A DNA stretch of 64,000 nt, from NCBI RefSeq assembly GCF_009928685.1, contig NZ_WWEO01000035.1, forward strand, positions 1-64,000. Reading direction: 5' to 3'. The notes under the pieces are model-generated. The model worked only from the letters and a program-made list of their open reading frames with translations, searched no databases and had not been told where the DNA came from. Both the position numbers and the translations under genes were made by a program. This DNA is from Mucilaginibacter agri. Its GTDB lineage: Bacteria; Bacteroidota; Bacteroidia; Sphingobacteriales; Sphingobacteriaceae. Positions 52,721 through 61,561 of this stretch are shown here, piece by piece (the stretch's first letter is position 1; every line of letters starts with the position of its first letter).

Positions 52721-52754
52721 GCACAGTGTCAACCAAAATTGGCGCTGTGCTTTT
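52721..52754 (+). terminator. Hairpin after second susD (attenuator)
   Basis: GCACAG (52721-52726) pairs with CTGTGC (52745-52750). An inner CCAA/TTGG stem closes the top, and TTTT follows. It lies 20 bases after the susD stop and 50 bases before the GH127 start. It parallels the hairpin after the first susD, giving lower expression of the enzyme genes or a second transcript. Confidence 0.65.
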
Positions 52755-52805
52755 AGCATTAATAAAAACAACCATTCCTGATTATCGGACACGAAAATTG
52801 ACGTG

Positions 52806-54752
52806 ATGAAAAATATACTATTTGGATTATGTTTAGTTGCTTTTGCCGCAAACGCGCAGCACAAAGATTACCCTATACAGCCGGTAAGTTTTACGGATGT
52901 AAAGCTAACCGACCAGTTCTGGTCTAAAAGAATTGAAGTTAACCGAACTGTTACCATACCGGCTTCATTTGCCAGATGCGAGAATACCGGTCGGGTAAAA
53001 AACTTTGAAATGGCCGCTGCAAAGAGCGGTAAATTTTGCACCAAATACCCTTTTGATGATACCGATATTTATAAAACCATAGAGGGCGCATCATACTCAA
53101 TGCAGGTTCATCCAGACCCTCAACTCGATCATTATGTAGATTCGCTGATTGCTATAGTTGGCAAAGCGCAAGAGCCGGATGGTTATTTGTACACCGCCCG
53201 CACTATCGATCCGCTTAACCCACATCCATGGTCGGGCAGCGAAAGATGGGTAAAAGAAAACGAACTAAGCCACGAGCTCTATAACTCGGGCCACATGTTT
53301 GAAGCTGCTGCGGCCCATTACCTTGCTACAGGGAAGAAGAATTTTCTGAATATCGCCTTAAAAAATGCCGATTTGCTGGTTGAAACATTTGGCCCCGGAA
53401 AACGGCATGTAGCACCAGGGCACGAGATTGTGGAAATGGGTTTAGTTAGGCTTTATAGAATTACAGGTAAGGAAGACTATCTGAATCTCGCTAAATTCTT
53501 CATTGACGAAAGGGGCAAACGGACTTATGATAAAAGTAATCCGGATGAATGGAAAAACGGAATGTATTGGCAGGATGACGAACCAGTAACAGATCAGACC
53601 GTAGCTGAGGGGCACGCCGTTAGAGCTATGTATCTGTATTCGGGTATAGCAGACGTAGCTGCTTTAACTGGCGATAAACAATATATTAAAGCCATAGATA
53701 CCATTTGGAATAATATGGTAGGCAAAAAGATATATGTACAAGGGGGCATAGGCGCAATACCCGATGGCGAACGCTTTGGTGCTGACTATGAATTACCCAA
53801 CGCAACAGCCTACAACGAAACCTGTGCCGCTATAGGCAACGTTTTCTGGAACCAACGTATGTTTTTACTACATGGCGATTCTAAATACATCGACCTGCTG
53901 GAGAAGGTGCTTTATAACGGATTAATATCCGGCGTTGGCCTGGATGGAAAATCTTTCTTTTACACCAACGCTATGCAGGTAACCGATGGGTTTACACATA
54001 ATTCACTGGAGCCACAACGCTCTAGCTGGTTCGAGTGCTCTTGTTGCCCTACAAACCTGGTTCGCTTTCTGCCGTCGTTACCGGGGTATATTTATGCCAA
54101 TCGTGGTGATAAGATATATGTGAATCTTTTTATAAGCAGCACCGCTACACTTCAGATTGACGGTACACCTGTTCAACTATCGCAGCAAAATGATTACCCT
54201 TGGAATGGCGGGCTGAAAATTTCTGTAAATCCTGAAAAAGCAAAAGAGTTTGATGTATATGTGCGTATACCGGGTTGGGCAAAAAATGATGCTATCCCGT
54301 TAGATCTTTATCATTTTCAAACTACCAATACCGAAAAATATACAGTAAAAGTTAATGGTAAGTCAGTGAAGTATGAACTGCAAAATGGCTACGCCGTGGT
54401 AAAACATAAGTGGACAAAAGGCGATCAGATTGAACTTAACCTGCCTATGCCGGTAAGAAAAGTGATGGCCAGCAGTAACTTGCCCAACGATAAGGATAAA
54501 GTAGCCCTGCAACGCGGGCCGATTATTTACTGTGCAGAATGGACAGACAATACCGCGAAAGTAGACGCAATGGCGGTGCCGCTTAACGCCAATTTACAGC
54601 CGGTATTTGATGCCAACAAATTAAATGGCATTACCGAACTAAAAGGAGAAGTGTTAAATAGAGGTAGCAAAGTGCCTTTTACTGCTATACCGTACTACTC
54701 ATGGGCAAACAGAGGCAAAGGCGAAATGCAAGTATGGTTTCCAACTAAATAG
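52806..54752 (+). CDS. GH127 beta-L-arabinofuranosidase
   Basis: A 648-residue secreted enzyme from ATG 52806 (GTG 52803 is in frame just before). This cysteine-dependent family uses a Zn-bound Cys nucleophile. Visible residues are E322 (DGERFG), E338 and C340 (YNETC), and the pair C413-C414 (ECSCCPTN). E322, E338 and C340 have the same numbers, as I recall, as in Bifidobacterium HypBA1; the Cys pair is four lower. The (alpha/alpha)6 barrel and two C-terminal beta domains are complete. It releases beta-L-arabinofuranose, as found on hydroxyproline-linked arabinans and pectic side chains. The next gene begins 18 bases downstream. Confidence 0.93.
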   Translation: MKNILFGLCLVAFAANAQHKDYPIQPVSFTDVKLTDQFWSKRIEVNRTVTIPASFARCENTGRVKNFEMAAAKSGKFCTKYPFDDTDIYKTIEGASYSMQVHPDPQLDHYVDSLIAIVGKAQEPDGYLYTARTIDPLNPHPWSGSERWVKENELSHELYNSGHMFEAAAAHYLATGKKNFLNIALKNADLLVETFGPGKRHVAPGHEIVEMGLVRLYRITGKEDYLNLAKFFIDERGKRTYDKSNPDEWKNGMYWQDDEPVTDQTVAEGHAVRAMYLYSGIADVAALTGDKQYIKAIDTIWNNMVGKKIYVQGGIGAIPDGERFGADYELPNATAYNETCAAIGNVFWNQRMFLLHGDSKYIDLLEKVLYNGLISGVGLDGKSFFYTNAMQVTDGFTHNSLEPQRSSWFECSCCPTNLVRFLPSLPGYIYANRGDKIYVNLFISSTATLQIDGTPVQLSQQNDYPWNGGLKISVNPEKAKEFDVYVRIPGWAKNDAIPLDLYHFQTTNTEKYTVKVNGKSVKYELQNGYAVVKHKWTKGDQIELNLPMPVRKVMASSNLPNDKDKVALQRGPIIYCAEWTDNTAKVDAMAVPLNANLQPVFDANKLNGITELKGEVLNRGSKVPFTAIPYYSWANRGKGEMQVWFPTK

Positions 54753-54770
54753 ATAAGCCGTATCTGGCGA

Positions 54771-56618
54771 ATGAGTATGGAAGAAAAGCGATTATCTAAA
54801 ACTAAACTGAGAGCGTTTAAGCTCATGGCGTTCCTGTTGCCTGTTATTGTTTTGTTTTTGGTAGAGGGCGCCTTGCGATTGTTTGGGTATGGACATGATA
54901 CAGCACTGTTTATTCAATATCCCGATAATCATGATTATTGGGTGATGAATAAGTATGCTTCGCAGCGTTATTTTTCAGATACGGTAAATGAGACCAGAGG
55001 TAATATCGAGCCTTTCAGGATCAATAAAACCGCCAATACCTTCCGGATATTTGTACTGGGCGAGTCTACTACCGCAGGATATCCTTATGTGCATAACGGT
55101 TCTTTTCATCGTTGGCTGCAATACCGCCTGGAGCGTACCTATCCGGATATAAACTTTGAGGTGGTTAACGTTTCGCTCACCGCTGTAAACTCGTACACCG
55201 TATTAGATTTTGGCAAACAAGTATTAGACTACCAACCAGATGCGGTGTTAATCTACACGGGACATAACGAATATTACGGCGCCTTGGGGGTAGGATCTAC
55301 AAGTAATGCAGGTAATAACAGGGTGCTTGTAAAAACGTTGATACAGCTTCGCAGATCGAGGCTGGTTCAACTAATCGGTAGCCTTGTAGGTAAACTTAAA
55401 AATGGTGGCGCTGCCAAAATCGACGAAAGAGAAACCCTGATGAAGCGTATGGCTGCCAACCAGGAGATACCATACAATTCGCCAGAATACAAAGCTGGTA
55501 TTCGTCAGTTTACACAAAACATAGGCGAGCTATGCGACTTGATGCAGAAGAAAAACATCCCTGTGTTTTTAAGCAACCTGGTAAGTAACGAAAAAGACTT
55601 AACTCCGTTTACCAGCAAGGGCACAGGTAACGTTAATGCTGCAGATCAGTTCGCCCTGGCTAAAGCAGCTTATGCTAAGGGGGATTACAACACAGCTAAG
55701 CAGCTTTTTATTAAAGCAAGGGATCTCGACTTGCTTCGTTTTCGTGCTCCTGAAGACATTAACAATGCAATCAATACCATTGCAGCTAAACATAGTATAG
55801 TGCATCTGGTAGATGCAAGAACTTCTTTTTCGGCCGCATCGCCACAGGGTATTCTGGGCAATGAAACACTGCTGGAACACGTGCATCCAAACCTTTACGG
55901 CTATGCTTTGCTGTCGGATGCTTTTTACAAATCCATTCAAAAAGCAAACCTTATCAAATCTAAGTCGGTTAAGAGCATGCCCTTTGCAGACTTGTTGATT
56001 AAAATGCCGGTGACCAAAGTCGATTCTCTGTATGGTGCCTACACGGTGATGATGCTCGAATCCGGCTGGCCTTTTAACAAGCCTATTCCGCAAAATTTTA
56101 AAAGGGGCAATTCTTTGGACGAACAGTTGGCGGGAGCAATGGCTGTTAACCGCATAACCTGGAGCGAAGCTATGAATCAGCTTTTTCAGGCCAGCATGCA
56201 CGCTAACGACAAGAAAACCGCGTTAAAAGCGGTGGAAGCAACCATGCTTGATAACCCTTTAAACATCACCTATAAGATATTTGCAGGGCGAATAAGTCTA
56301 GAACTTGGCGATCCGGAAAATACACTATTCTGTTTCAAAAAAGCCTACAGCCAGGAACCGTCGTTTGAAAACCTGCAAAACCTCTATATCGCCTGTTTGA
56401 AAACAGACTCGCCGGAGGAAGCAGTAAGTTATTTGAAACAGGCAATAGAAATGCACCCGCAGGATGCTTCGCTACCTCAAATATTGGAAGTTGCTCATCA
56501 AATTATTGAGCTTAAAACCAAATTAAACTCCATTGCCGAGAATGATGCTCTAAAGCGAGAGATAGCAATTGACTACCATCATATAGGTGCAGACGAAGCG
56601 GCTGCCAAGTATAATTAA
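54771..56618 (+). CDS. SGNH/GDSL hydrolase-family protein with C-terminal TPR
   Basis: A 615-residue membrane-anchored protein with an N-terminal helix (about residues 20-37). An SGNH-type domain follows: block I GESTTAGYP with S99, block III GHNEYYG, and block V EHVHPNLYG with H372. A TPR-like C-terminal region spans about 455-600 (YKIFAGRISLELGDPENTLFCFKKAYSQEP). It probably acts as an esterase or acyl/carbamoyl-processing protein at the outer face of the inner membrane, but the substrate is unknown. It is the first of four genes, followed by SxtJ-like, DUF5989-like and carbamoyltransferase genes, a set I recognise as a conserved cassette of unclear function. Confidence 0.8.
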   Translation: MSMEEKRLSKTKLRAFKLMAFLLPVIVLFLVEGALRLFGYGHDTALFIQYPDNHDYWVMNKYASQRYFSDTVNETRGNIEPFRINKTANTFRIFVLGESTTAGYPYVHNGSFHRWLQYRLERTYPDINFEVVNVSLTAVNSYTVLDFGKQVLDYQPDAVLIYTGHNEYYGALGVGSTSNAGNNRVLVKTLIQLRRSRLVQLIGSLVGKLKNGGAAKIDERETLMKRMAANQEIPYNSPEYKAGIRQFTQNIGELCDLMQKKNIPVFLSNLVSNEKDLTPFTSKGTGNVNAADQFALAKAAYAKGDYNTAKQLFIKARDLDLLRFRAPEDINNAINTIAAKHSIVHLVDARTSFSAASPQGILGNETLLEHVHPNLYGYALLSDAFYKSIQKANLIKSKSVKSMPFADLLIKMPVTKVDSLYGAYTVMMLESGWPFNKPIPQNFKRGNSLDEQLAGAMAVNRITWSEAMNQLFQASMHANDKKTALKAVEATMLDNPLNITYKIFAGRISLELGDPENTLFCFKKAYSQEPSFENLQNLYIACLKTDSPEEAVSYLKQAIEMHPQDASLPQILEVAHQIIELKTKLNSIAENDALKREIAIDYHHIGADEAAAKYN

Positions 56619-56629
56619 CCCAAGCTGAG

Positions 56630-57016
56630 ATGATAAAAAAAGACAGCGTTAACAAGAAATTTGGCCTGATAACAGGGGCAATGTTGCTGCTCATTTTTGG
56701 TTATCAGCTGCTCATCAGGCATCATCAAACCACTACCCTTGGGGTTATTGGTGGGTTGTTAATAGTACTTGCGCTTGCTATACCAAGGTTGCTAAACCCT
56801 TTGCGAATTGTTTGGGATAAGATTGGCGCCGTTATGGGAGCAGTTAACACCGTTCTGATCTTACTGCTGGTTTATGTCTTTATTATCGTCCCTATGGGTT
56901 TAATAATGAGATTACTCAGGCAAAACCTGCTCAATCTGGAATGGAAATCCCCACGGGAAACTTATTTCGATACAACAGCTACAACAAGCGAAAGCTCTTA
57001 TAAACAACAATTTTAA
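56630..57016 (+). CDS. SxtJ-family small membrane protein
   Basis: A 128-residue protein with about three membrane helices (residues 11-25, 36-50, and 68-95) and a C-terminal tail with LNLEWKSPRETYFD. The RxxxPLRIVWDKIGAVMGAVNT segment and the LEWKSPRETYFD-type tail are typical of SxtJ-like proteins that accompany carbamoyltransferases. No enzymatic motif is apparent. It starts 11 bases after the SGNH-TPR gene and precedes a 49-residue protein by 10 bases, so the group is one operon. Confidence 0.78.
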   Translation: MIKKDSVNKKFGLITGAMLLLIFGYQLLIRHHQTTTLGVIGGLLIVLALAIPRLLNPLRIVWDKIGAVMGAVNTVLILLLVYVFIIVPMGLIMRLLRQNLLNLEWKSPRETYFDTTATTSESSYKQQF

Positions 57017-57026
57017 TCGGGCAAAA

Positions 57027-57176
57027 ATGAACGTTATAGCAGAGTTTTTTCTTTTCCTCAAATCGCGCAAACGCTTTTGGTTACTGCCGCTGGTATTGTT
57101 TCTTTTAATGATTGGTTTGCTGATCGTGTTAGTACAGGGATCGGCTCTGGCGCCATTTATTTATACGCTGTTTTAA
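57027..57176 (+). CDS. DUF5989-like small membrane protein, 49 aa
   Basis: The frame from ATG 57027 to TAA 57174-57176 encodes 49 residues: a short amphipathic start (MNVIAEFFLFLKSRKRFW), then a single membrane helix (LLPLVLFLLMIGLLIVLVQG) and the ending SALAPFIYTLF. The R-K-x-W-LLP then GSALAPFIYTLF pattern matches DUF5989, seen next to SxtJ-like proteins and carbamoyltransferases. It is one base upstream of the carbamoyltransferase. It was too short for a 60-residue cut-off but is clearly real. Confidence 0.85.
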   Translation: MNVIAEFFLFLKSRKRFWLLPLVLFLLMIGLLIVLVQGSALAPFIYTLF

Positions 57177-57177
57177 C

Positions 57178-59022
57178 ATGTATATCCTTGGCATTTCGGC
57201 ATATTATCACGACAGTGCTGCCTGTTTAATCCACAACGGGGAAATTGTGGCGGCGGCACAAGAGGAGCGGTTCTCGAGAATTAAAAACGACGAACAATTC
57301 CCGGAAGCATCTATCCGCTATTGCCTTGCCGAAGCCCAGATCAAACTATCTGAAATAACCTACGTGGTTTTTTATGAGAAACCTTTTCAAAAGTTCGAGC
57401 GGCTATTAGAAACCTATTTGGCTTTTGCGCCAAAAGGTTTCTTTTCGTTTATAAAAGCCATACCCGTATGGTTAAAGGAAAAAATATTCCTAAAAAAGAA
57501 TATGTTATCGGCTCTGACGACGCTTAACAACGAGCAGAAATTTGATGCTGAGAAGTTGCTTTTTGTTCCTCATCATACCTCACACGCAGCCTCTGCTTTT
57601 TACCCTTCGCCCTATCAGGACGCTGTTATACTCACAGCTGATGGCGTAGGGGAGTGGGTTACAACCGCCATATCAATTGGGCGTGGAAACAAGATCACTA
57701 CCCTTAAAGAAATCAGATTCCCCCATTCCATTGGTTTGTTATATTCTGCATTTACCTATTATCTGGGCTTTAAGGTTAACAGCGACGAGTATAAGGTGAT
57801 GGGGCTGGCTCCGTACGGGAAGTCGGTTTATACCGATTTGATTCTCCAAAACCTGGTTGATGTAAAGCCGGATGGCTCTTTCAGGTTAAACATGAAATTT
57901 TTCAACTATTGTACTGGTCTTTCTATGACAGGTAAGTCGTTTGATAAATTATTCGGACATCCTGTTAGAAAAAGCCATGAAGAAGTAACCCAGTTCCATA
58001 TGGATATAGCGGCATCAATCCAGGCGGTTTGCGAAGATATCATGCTTAAGCTTACCACCGCATTACATCAGGAATTTGGCCTCGATAATTTATGCATGGC
58101 TGGCGGAGTAGCCTTAAACTGTGTGGTAAACGGTAAAATTCTTAAGCAGTCCGGTTTTAAAAATATTTGGATACAGCCTGCAGCGGGCGACGCCGGAGGT
58201 GCCCTTGGGGCTGCTTTAGAGGTCTATTATAATTATCCGGGACGCGAACGAAAAATTACCGGCGATAAAGACAAAATGCAGCAAGCCTTGCTTGGGCCAT
58301 CTTTCGCAATTGATGAAGTTGAACAGTTATTGCTGGCAAGAAACCTGTCATTCGAGGTGCTCGATGACAATAACTATTATAAAAGTATTGCCGAAGAAAT
58401 AGCTGCCGGGCGGATAGTGGGCTATTTTAAAGGCCGTATGGAATTTGGGCCACGTGCCTTGGGTGCGAGGAGCATAATAGCCGATCCGCGCAACAAGGCA
58501 ATGCAATCAGTACTTAATCAAAAAATTAAGTTTAGAGAATCTTTCAGACCCTTTGCCCCTGCAATACTCAGGGAGTTTTTGCCTCAGTACTTTGATCTGA
58601 ATTGCGAAAGCCCATACATGTTATTGGTGGCATCGCTAAAAGAAGAATTTTTGCTCCGTTATGCAAAGGATGAGTTTTTAACCGGATTTGATAAGCTGAA
58701 AGCATCAAGATCGGTATTGCCTGCGACTACACATGTCGACGGCTCATCCAGAATTCAGACAGTTGATAAAGACGACCACCCCGATTTTTACAAGCTTATT
58801 AATGCATTTTACGATATAACGGGCTGCCCAATGTTGGTAAATACTTCATTTAACCGCATGGATGAGCCAATTGTATGCTCGCCAAAAGATGCGCTCGAAT
58901 GCTTTCTCCACACGGATATCGACGTAGTGGTGATTGAGAGTTTTATGCTAAGAAAACAAACTGTTACCGCGAATTCGGCGATAACATTAGATCTGAATAA
59001 CTATGAAAATACAGTGGTTTAA
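57178..59022 (+). CDS. NodU/CmcH-family carbamoyltransferase
   Basis: A 614-residue cytoplasmic O-carbamoyltransferase. N-terminal YrdC/TobZ-like kinase fold features are LGISAYYHDSAACLIHNGEIVAAAQEERF and HHTSHAASAFYPSP with metal-binding histidines. The GLAPYGKS, AGGVALNCVVNGKI and GRMEFGPRALGARSI blocks are diagnostic. It transfers a carbamoyl group from carbamoyl phosphate to a sugar or other hydroxyl. With the SGNH-TPR, SxtJ-like and DUF5989-like genes it forms one operon block. It overlaps the next gene (GH146) by 20 bases, so it is translated as part of the arabinose-utilisation operon. The acceptor is unknown. Confidence 0.93.
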   Translation: MYILGISAYYHDSAACLIHNGEIVAAAQEERFSRIKNDEQFPEASIRYCLAEAQIKLSEITYVVFYEKPFQKFERLLETYLAFAPKGFFSFIKAIPVWLKEKIFLKKNMLSALTTLNNEQKFDAEKLLFVPHHTSHAASAFYPSPYQDAVILTADGVGEWVTTAISIGRGNKITTLKEIRFPHSIGLLYSAFTYYLGFKVNSDEYKVMGLAPYGKSVYTDLILQNLVDVKPDGSFRLNMKFFNYCTGLSMTGKSFDKLFGHPVRKSHEEVTQFHMDIAASIQAVCEDIMLKLTTALHQEFGLDNLCMAGGVALNCVVNGKILKQSGFKNIWIQPAAGDAGGALGAALEVYYNYPGRERKITGDKDKMQQALLGPSFAIDEVEQLLLARNLSFEVLDDNNYYKSIAEEIAAGRIVGYFKGRMEFGPRALGARSIIADPRNKAMQSVLNQKIKFRESFRPFAPAILREFLPQYFDLNCESPYMLLVASLKEEFLLRYAKDEFLTGFDKLKASRSVLPATTHVDGSSRIQTVDKDDHPDFYKLINAFYDITGCPMLVNTSFNRMDEPIVCSPKDALECFLHTDIDVVVIESFMLRKQTVTANSAITLDLNNYENTVV

Positions 59023-61369
59023 AACCAGCATTTTAATTGGGTTAGTAGCCTCCGGGATGCAGGCATTGGCACAGCAGCCGCAGCTTCAATCATTCTCCCT
59101 CAATGAAGTGCATCTGCTAAAGAGCCCTTTTCTCGACGCGGAACAAACGGATATGGGCTATATGCTAAAGCTTGACCCCGACCGCTTGCTGGCCCCATTT
59201 TTACGCGAGGCTGGGCTTAAACCCAAGGCCGAAAGTTACGGCAATTGGGAAAATACAGGCCTCGACGGCCATACCGCCGGTCATTATCTTACCGCGCTTG
59301 CGCAGATGTATGCCTCTACCGGTCAAAAGGTGTGGAAGACACGCCTTGACTACATGGTAAGCGAATTAAAGCGATGCCAGGATAACCGCACAGACGGTTA
59401 TGTTGGCGGTGTACCCGAAGGACCCTTAATGTGGGAACATGTAGCAAACGGAAACTTCGATCTGTTTAATAAACGATGGGTGCCCTGGTATAACCTGCAT
59501 AAACTATATGCCGGACTGCGCGATGCATATCTTATTGGCGGCAACGCCGAAGCCAAAGATGTGCTCATTAAGCTGACAGATTGGGCAGATAGGCTTTTAT
59601 CAAAATTATCGGAACAGCAAATACAGAAGATGCTGGATACCGAGCAAGGTGGTATGAACGAAGTATGCGCGGATGTGGCGGCCATAACCGGCGATAACAA
59701 ATACCTGGTGTTGGCGAAAAAATTCGATCATCAGGCCATTCTGCAGCCGCTTGAAGCGCATCAGGATAAATTGAACGGACTGCATGCCAATACGCAAATT
59801 CCGAAGGTAATAGGCTTCGAGCGAATTGCGGAATTGGACAACGATTCGTCATTTGATTCGGCTGCAAGATTTTTTTGGGAAACCGTTGTGGACAACCGGA
59901 GTATTTCTATCGGCGGAAACAGTGTGCGGGAGCATTTCAATCCTGCAAATAATTTTATCTCGATGGTTGAATCTGAGCAAGGGCCGGAGACATGCAATAG
60001 TTATAATATGCTAAAGCTGACCAAGATGCTCTTTTTAACCAAGCCAGATGCGAAGTATATGAATTATTATGAGCGAACACTATACAATCACATCCTATCA
60101 TCCCAGCATCCGGGTAAAGGAGGTTTCGTGTACTTTACACCAATTCGCCCAGACCATTATCGGGTTTACTCGCAGCCCGACGAAGGTTTTTGGTGCTGTG
60201 TTGGCACGGGCATGGAGAACCACGGTAAATATGGCGAAATGATCTATGCACATCAGGGGAAAGATTTGTATGTGAACTTGTTTATAGCCTCCAAATTAGA
60301 TTGGAAACAGCAAGGGATAGCCTTAGTGCAAACGAATAACTTCCCATTTGAAGAAAAGTCGGAATTACGGATAGTGAGCACCAAACCATCAACGTTTAAA
60401 TTGTGGATCAGGCAACCTGAATGGGTTAAAGAGGGTGGTTTTACCCTGCGCCTGAATGGTAAGTTTATTAAAGCAGCAAAGGATGCTAATGGTTACGTTT
60501 CCATCAACAGAAAATGGAATAATGGCGATAGGGTGTCAATACAACTACCGATGCGAAATAAATTGGAATATCTGCCCGACCATTCGGAGTGGGTATCTAT
60601 AGTACATGGGCCTATTGTTTTGGCTGCCGCTACCGATACAACGAAGTTGGTTGGCCTTATGGCCGATGGCAGCCGTTTTGGCCACGTAGCCACAGGTCCT
60701 TTAGAGCCAATAGACAAAGCCCCACTTTTGGTGGACAATGGCAATGATATATCAGCCGAATTGAAACCAATTACAGAGGCACCATTGAGATTTACATTTG
60801 CCAACATGGTTTATCAACCTCAATATAAACAGCTTAAGCTAATGCCGTTTTTTGAGCTCCACGATGCCCGGTATATGTTGTATTGGCCAATTGCCAAAGC
60901 AGATTCAATTGAACAACGCAAACATCAACTGGCGGATGACGATAATATAATTGCGCTTGCTAAACGGACCGTAGATCAGGTTTCGCCGGGCGAGCAACAG
61001 CCAGAGTCTGATCATTCCATCGAAAGTAATGGTTCTAAGACGGGGGTGTTTCGAAATAAGCACTGGAGAGATGCTTCCGGTTATTTTGCTTACAAAATGA
61101 GGACTACGCCATCAGTAAAAGCACTTTTGGTTACCTATTACGGTGGCGACGCAAACCGCTCGTTTGATATTTATCTTGATGATCAAAAACTCGCGCATGT
61201 TGTTTTGGACGGTAGCCAGGGCGATATATTTTTTACAAAAGAGTACGCTATCCCGGCATCGGTGGCTAAACCGGGAATTGTAGTGGTGAAGTTTGTCGCC
61301 GAAAAAGGATCGATAGCCGGTGGTGTTTTTGACGTTAGAATGGTTAAAGAAAGTAAGACATTGAACTAA
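59003..61369 (+). CDS. GH146 beta-L-arabinofuranosidase (DUF1680)
   Basis: A 788-residue secreted enzyme, larger than the GH127 upstream, with a catalytic (alpha/alpha)6 barrel followed by several beta domains. The cysteine-dependent active-site set is present: E310 (SVREHF), E329 and C331 (PETC), and C398-C399 (FWCCVGTGMENHGKY). The LDGHTAGHYLTALAQMYAST and YNLHKLYAGLRDAY blocks fit the BT0349-like group. It would release beta-L-arabinofuranose from a substrate different from that of GH127. The last gene of the operon, its start overlaps the carbamoyltransferase by 20 bases. Confidence 0.92.
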   Translation: MKIQWFKTSILIGLVASGMQALAQQPQLQSFSLNEVHLLKSPFLDAEQTDMGYMLKLDPDRLLAPFLREAGLKPKAESYGNWENTGLDGHTAGHYLTALAQMYASTGQKVWKTRLDYMVSELKRCQDNRTDGYVGGVPEGPLMWEHVANGNFDLFNKRWVPWYNLHKLYAGLRDAYLIGGNAEAKDVLIKLTDWADRLLSKLSEQQIQKMLDTEQGGMNEVCADVAAITGDNKYLVLAKKFDHQAILQPLEAHQDKLNGLHANTQIPKVIGFERIAELDNDSSFDSAARFFWETVVDNRSISIGGNSVREHFNPANNFISMVESEQGPETCNSYNMLKLTKMLFLTKPDAKYMNYYERTLYNHILSSQHPGKGGFVYFTPIRPDHYRVYSQPDEGFWCCVGTGMENHGKYGEMIYAHQGKDLYVNLFIASKLDWKQQGIALVQTNNFPFEEKSELRIVSTKPSTFKLWIRQPEWVKEGGFTLRLNGKFIKAAKDANGYVSINRKWNNGDRVSIQLPMRNKLEYLPDHSEWVSIVHGPIVLAAATDTTKLVGLMADGSRFGHVATGPLEPIDKAPLLVDNGNDISAELKPITEAPLRFTFANMVYQPQYKQLKLMPFFELHDARYMLYWPIAKADSIEQRKHQLADDDNIIALAKRTVDQVSPGEQQPESDHSIESNGSKTGVFRNKHWRDASGYFAYKMRTTPSVKALLVTYYGGDANRSFDIYLDDQKLAHVVLDGSQGDIFFTKEYAIPASVAKPGIVVVKFVAEKGSIAGGVFDVRMVKESKTLN

Positions 61370-61411
61370 GTTTTCTTCGGGCGCTTGCTAGTCGGGAGAT
61401 TGCGTTTTTTA

Positions 61412-61469
61412 ACTAAAAAAACATAAAAATTCGGGAGTAGAAGTTTTTTAGTGTGGTATTACTCACACT
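61412..61469. promoter_or_regulatory. AT-rich inverted repeats between GH146 and the repeat protein
   Basis: ACTAAAAAAAC (61412-61422) is mirrored by GTTTTTTAGT (61443-61452), and AGTGTG-N8-CACACT spans 61450-61469. The GTGT/ACAC half-sites and A/T-tracts recall the araB and second susC sites. It may be an operator for the repeat-protein gene or a loose terminator for the GH146 operon. Confidence 0.35.
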
Positions 61470-61561
61470 GTTATACAACTTCGGCACGTTTTCTTAGGGT
61501 GCAAATTAGAGTCGGGCGATTTTGGTAATATTAGTAGTAAATATCACCAAGATACAACAGT

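Noticed and set aside
55599-56201. 200-codon open frame on the minus strand
   Set aside because: It lies wholly inside the SGNH-TPR gene on the opposite strand and has low-complexity, implausible composition; it is a shadow of the real gene.
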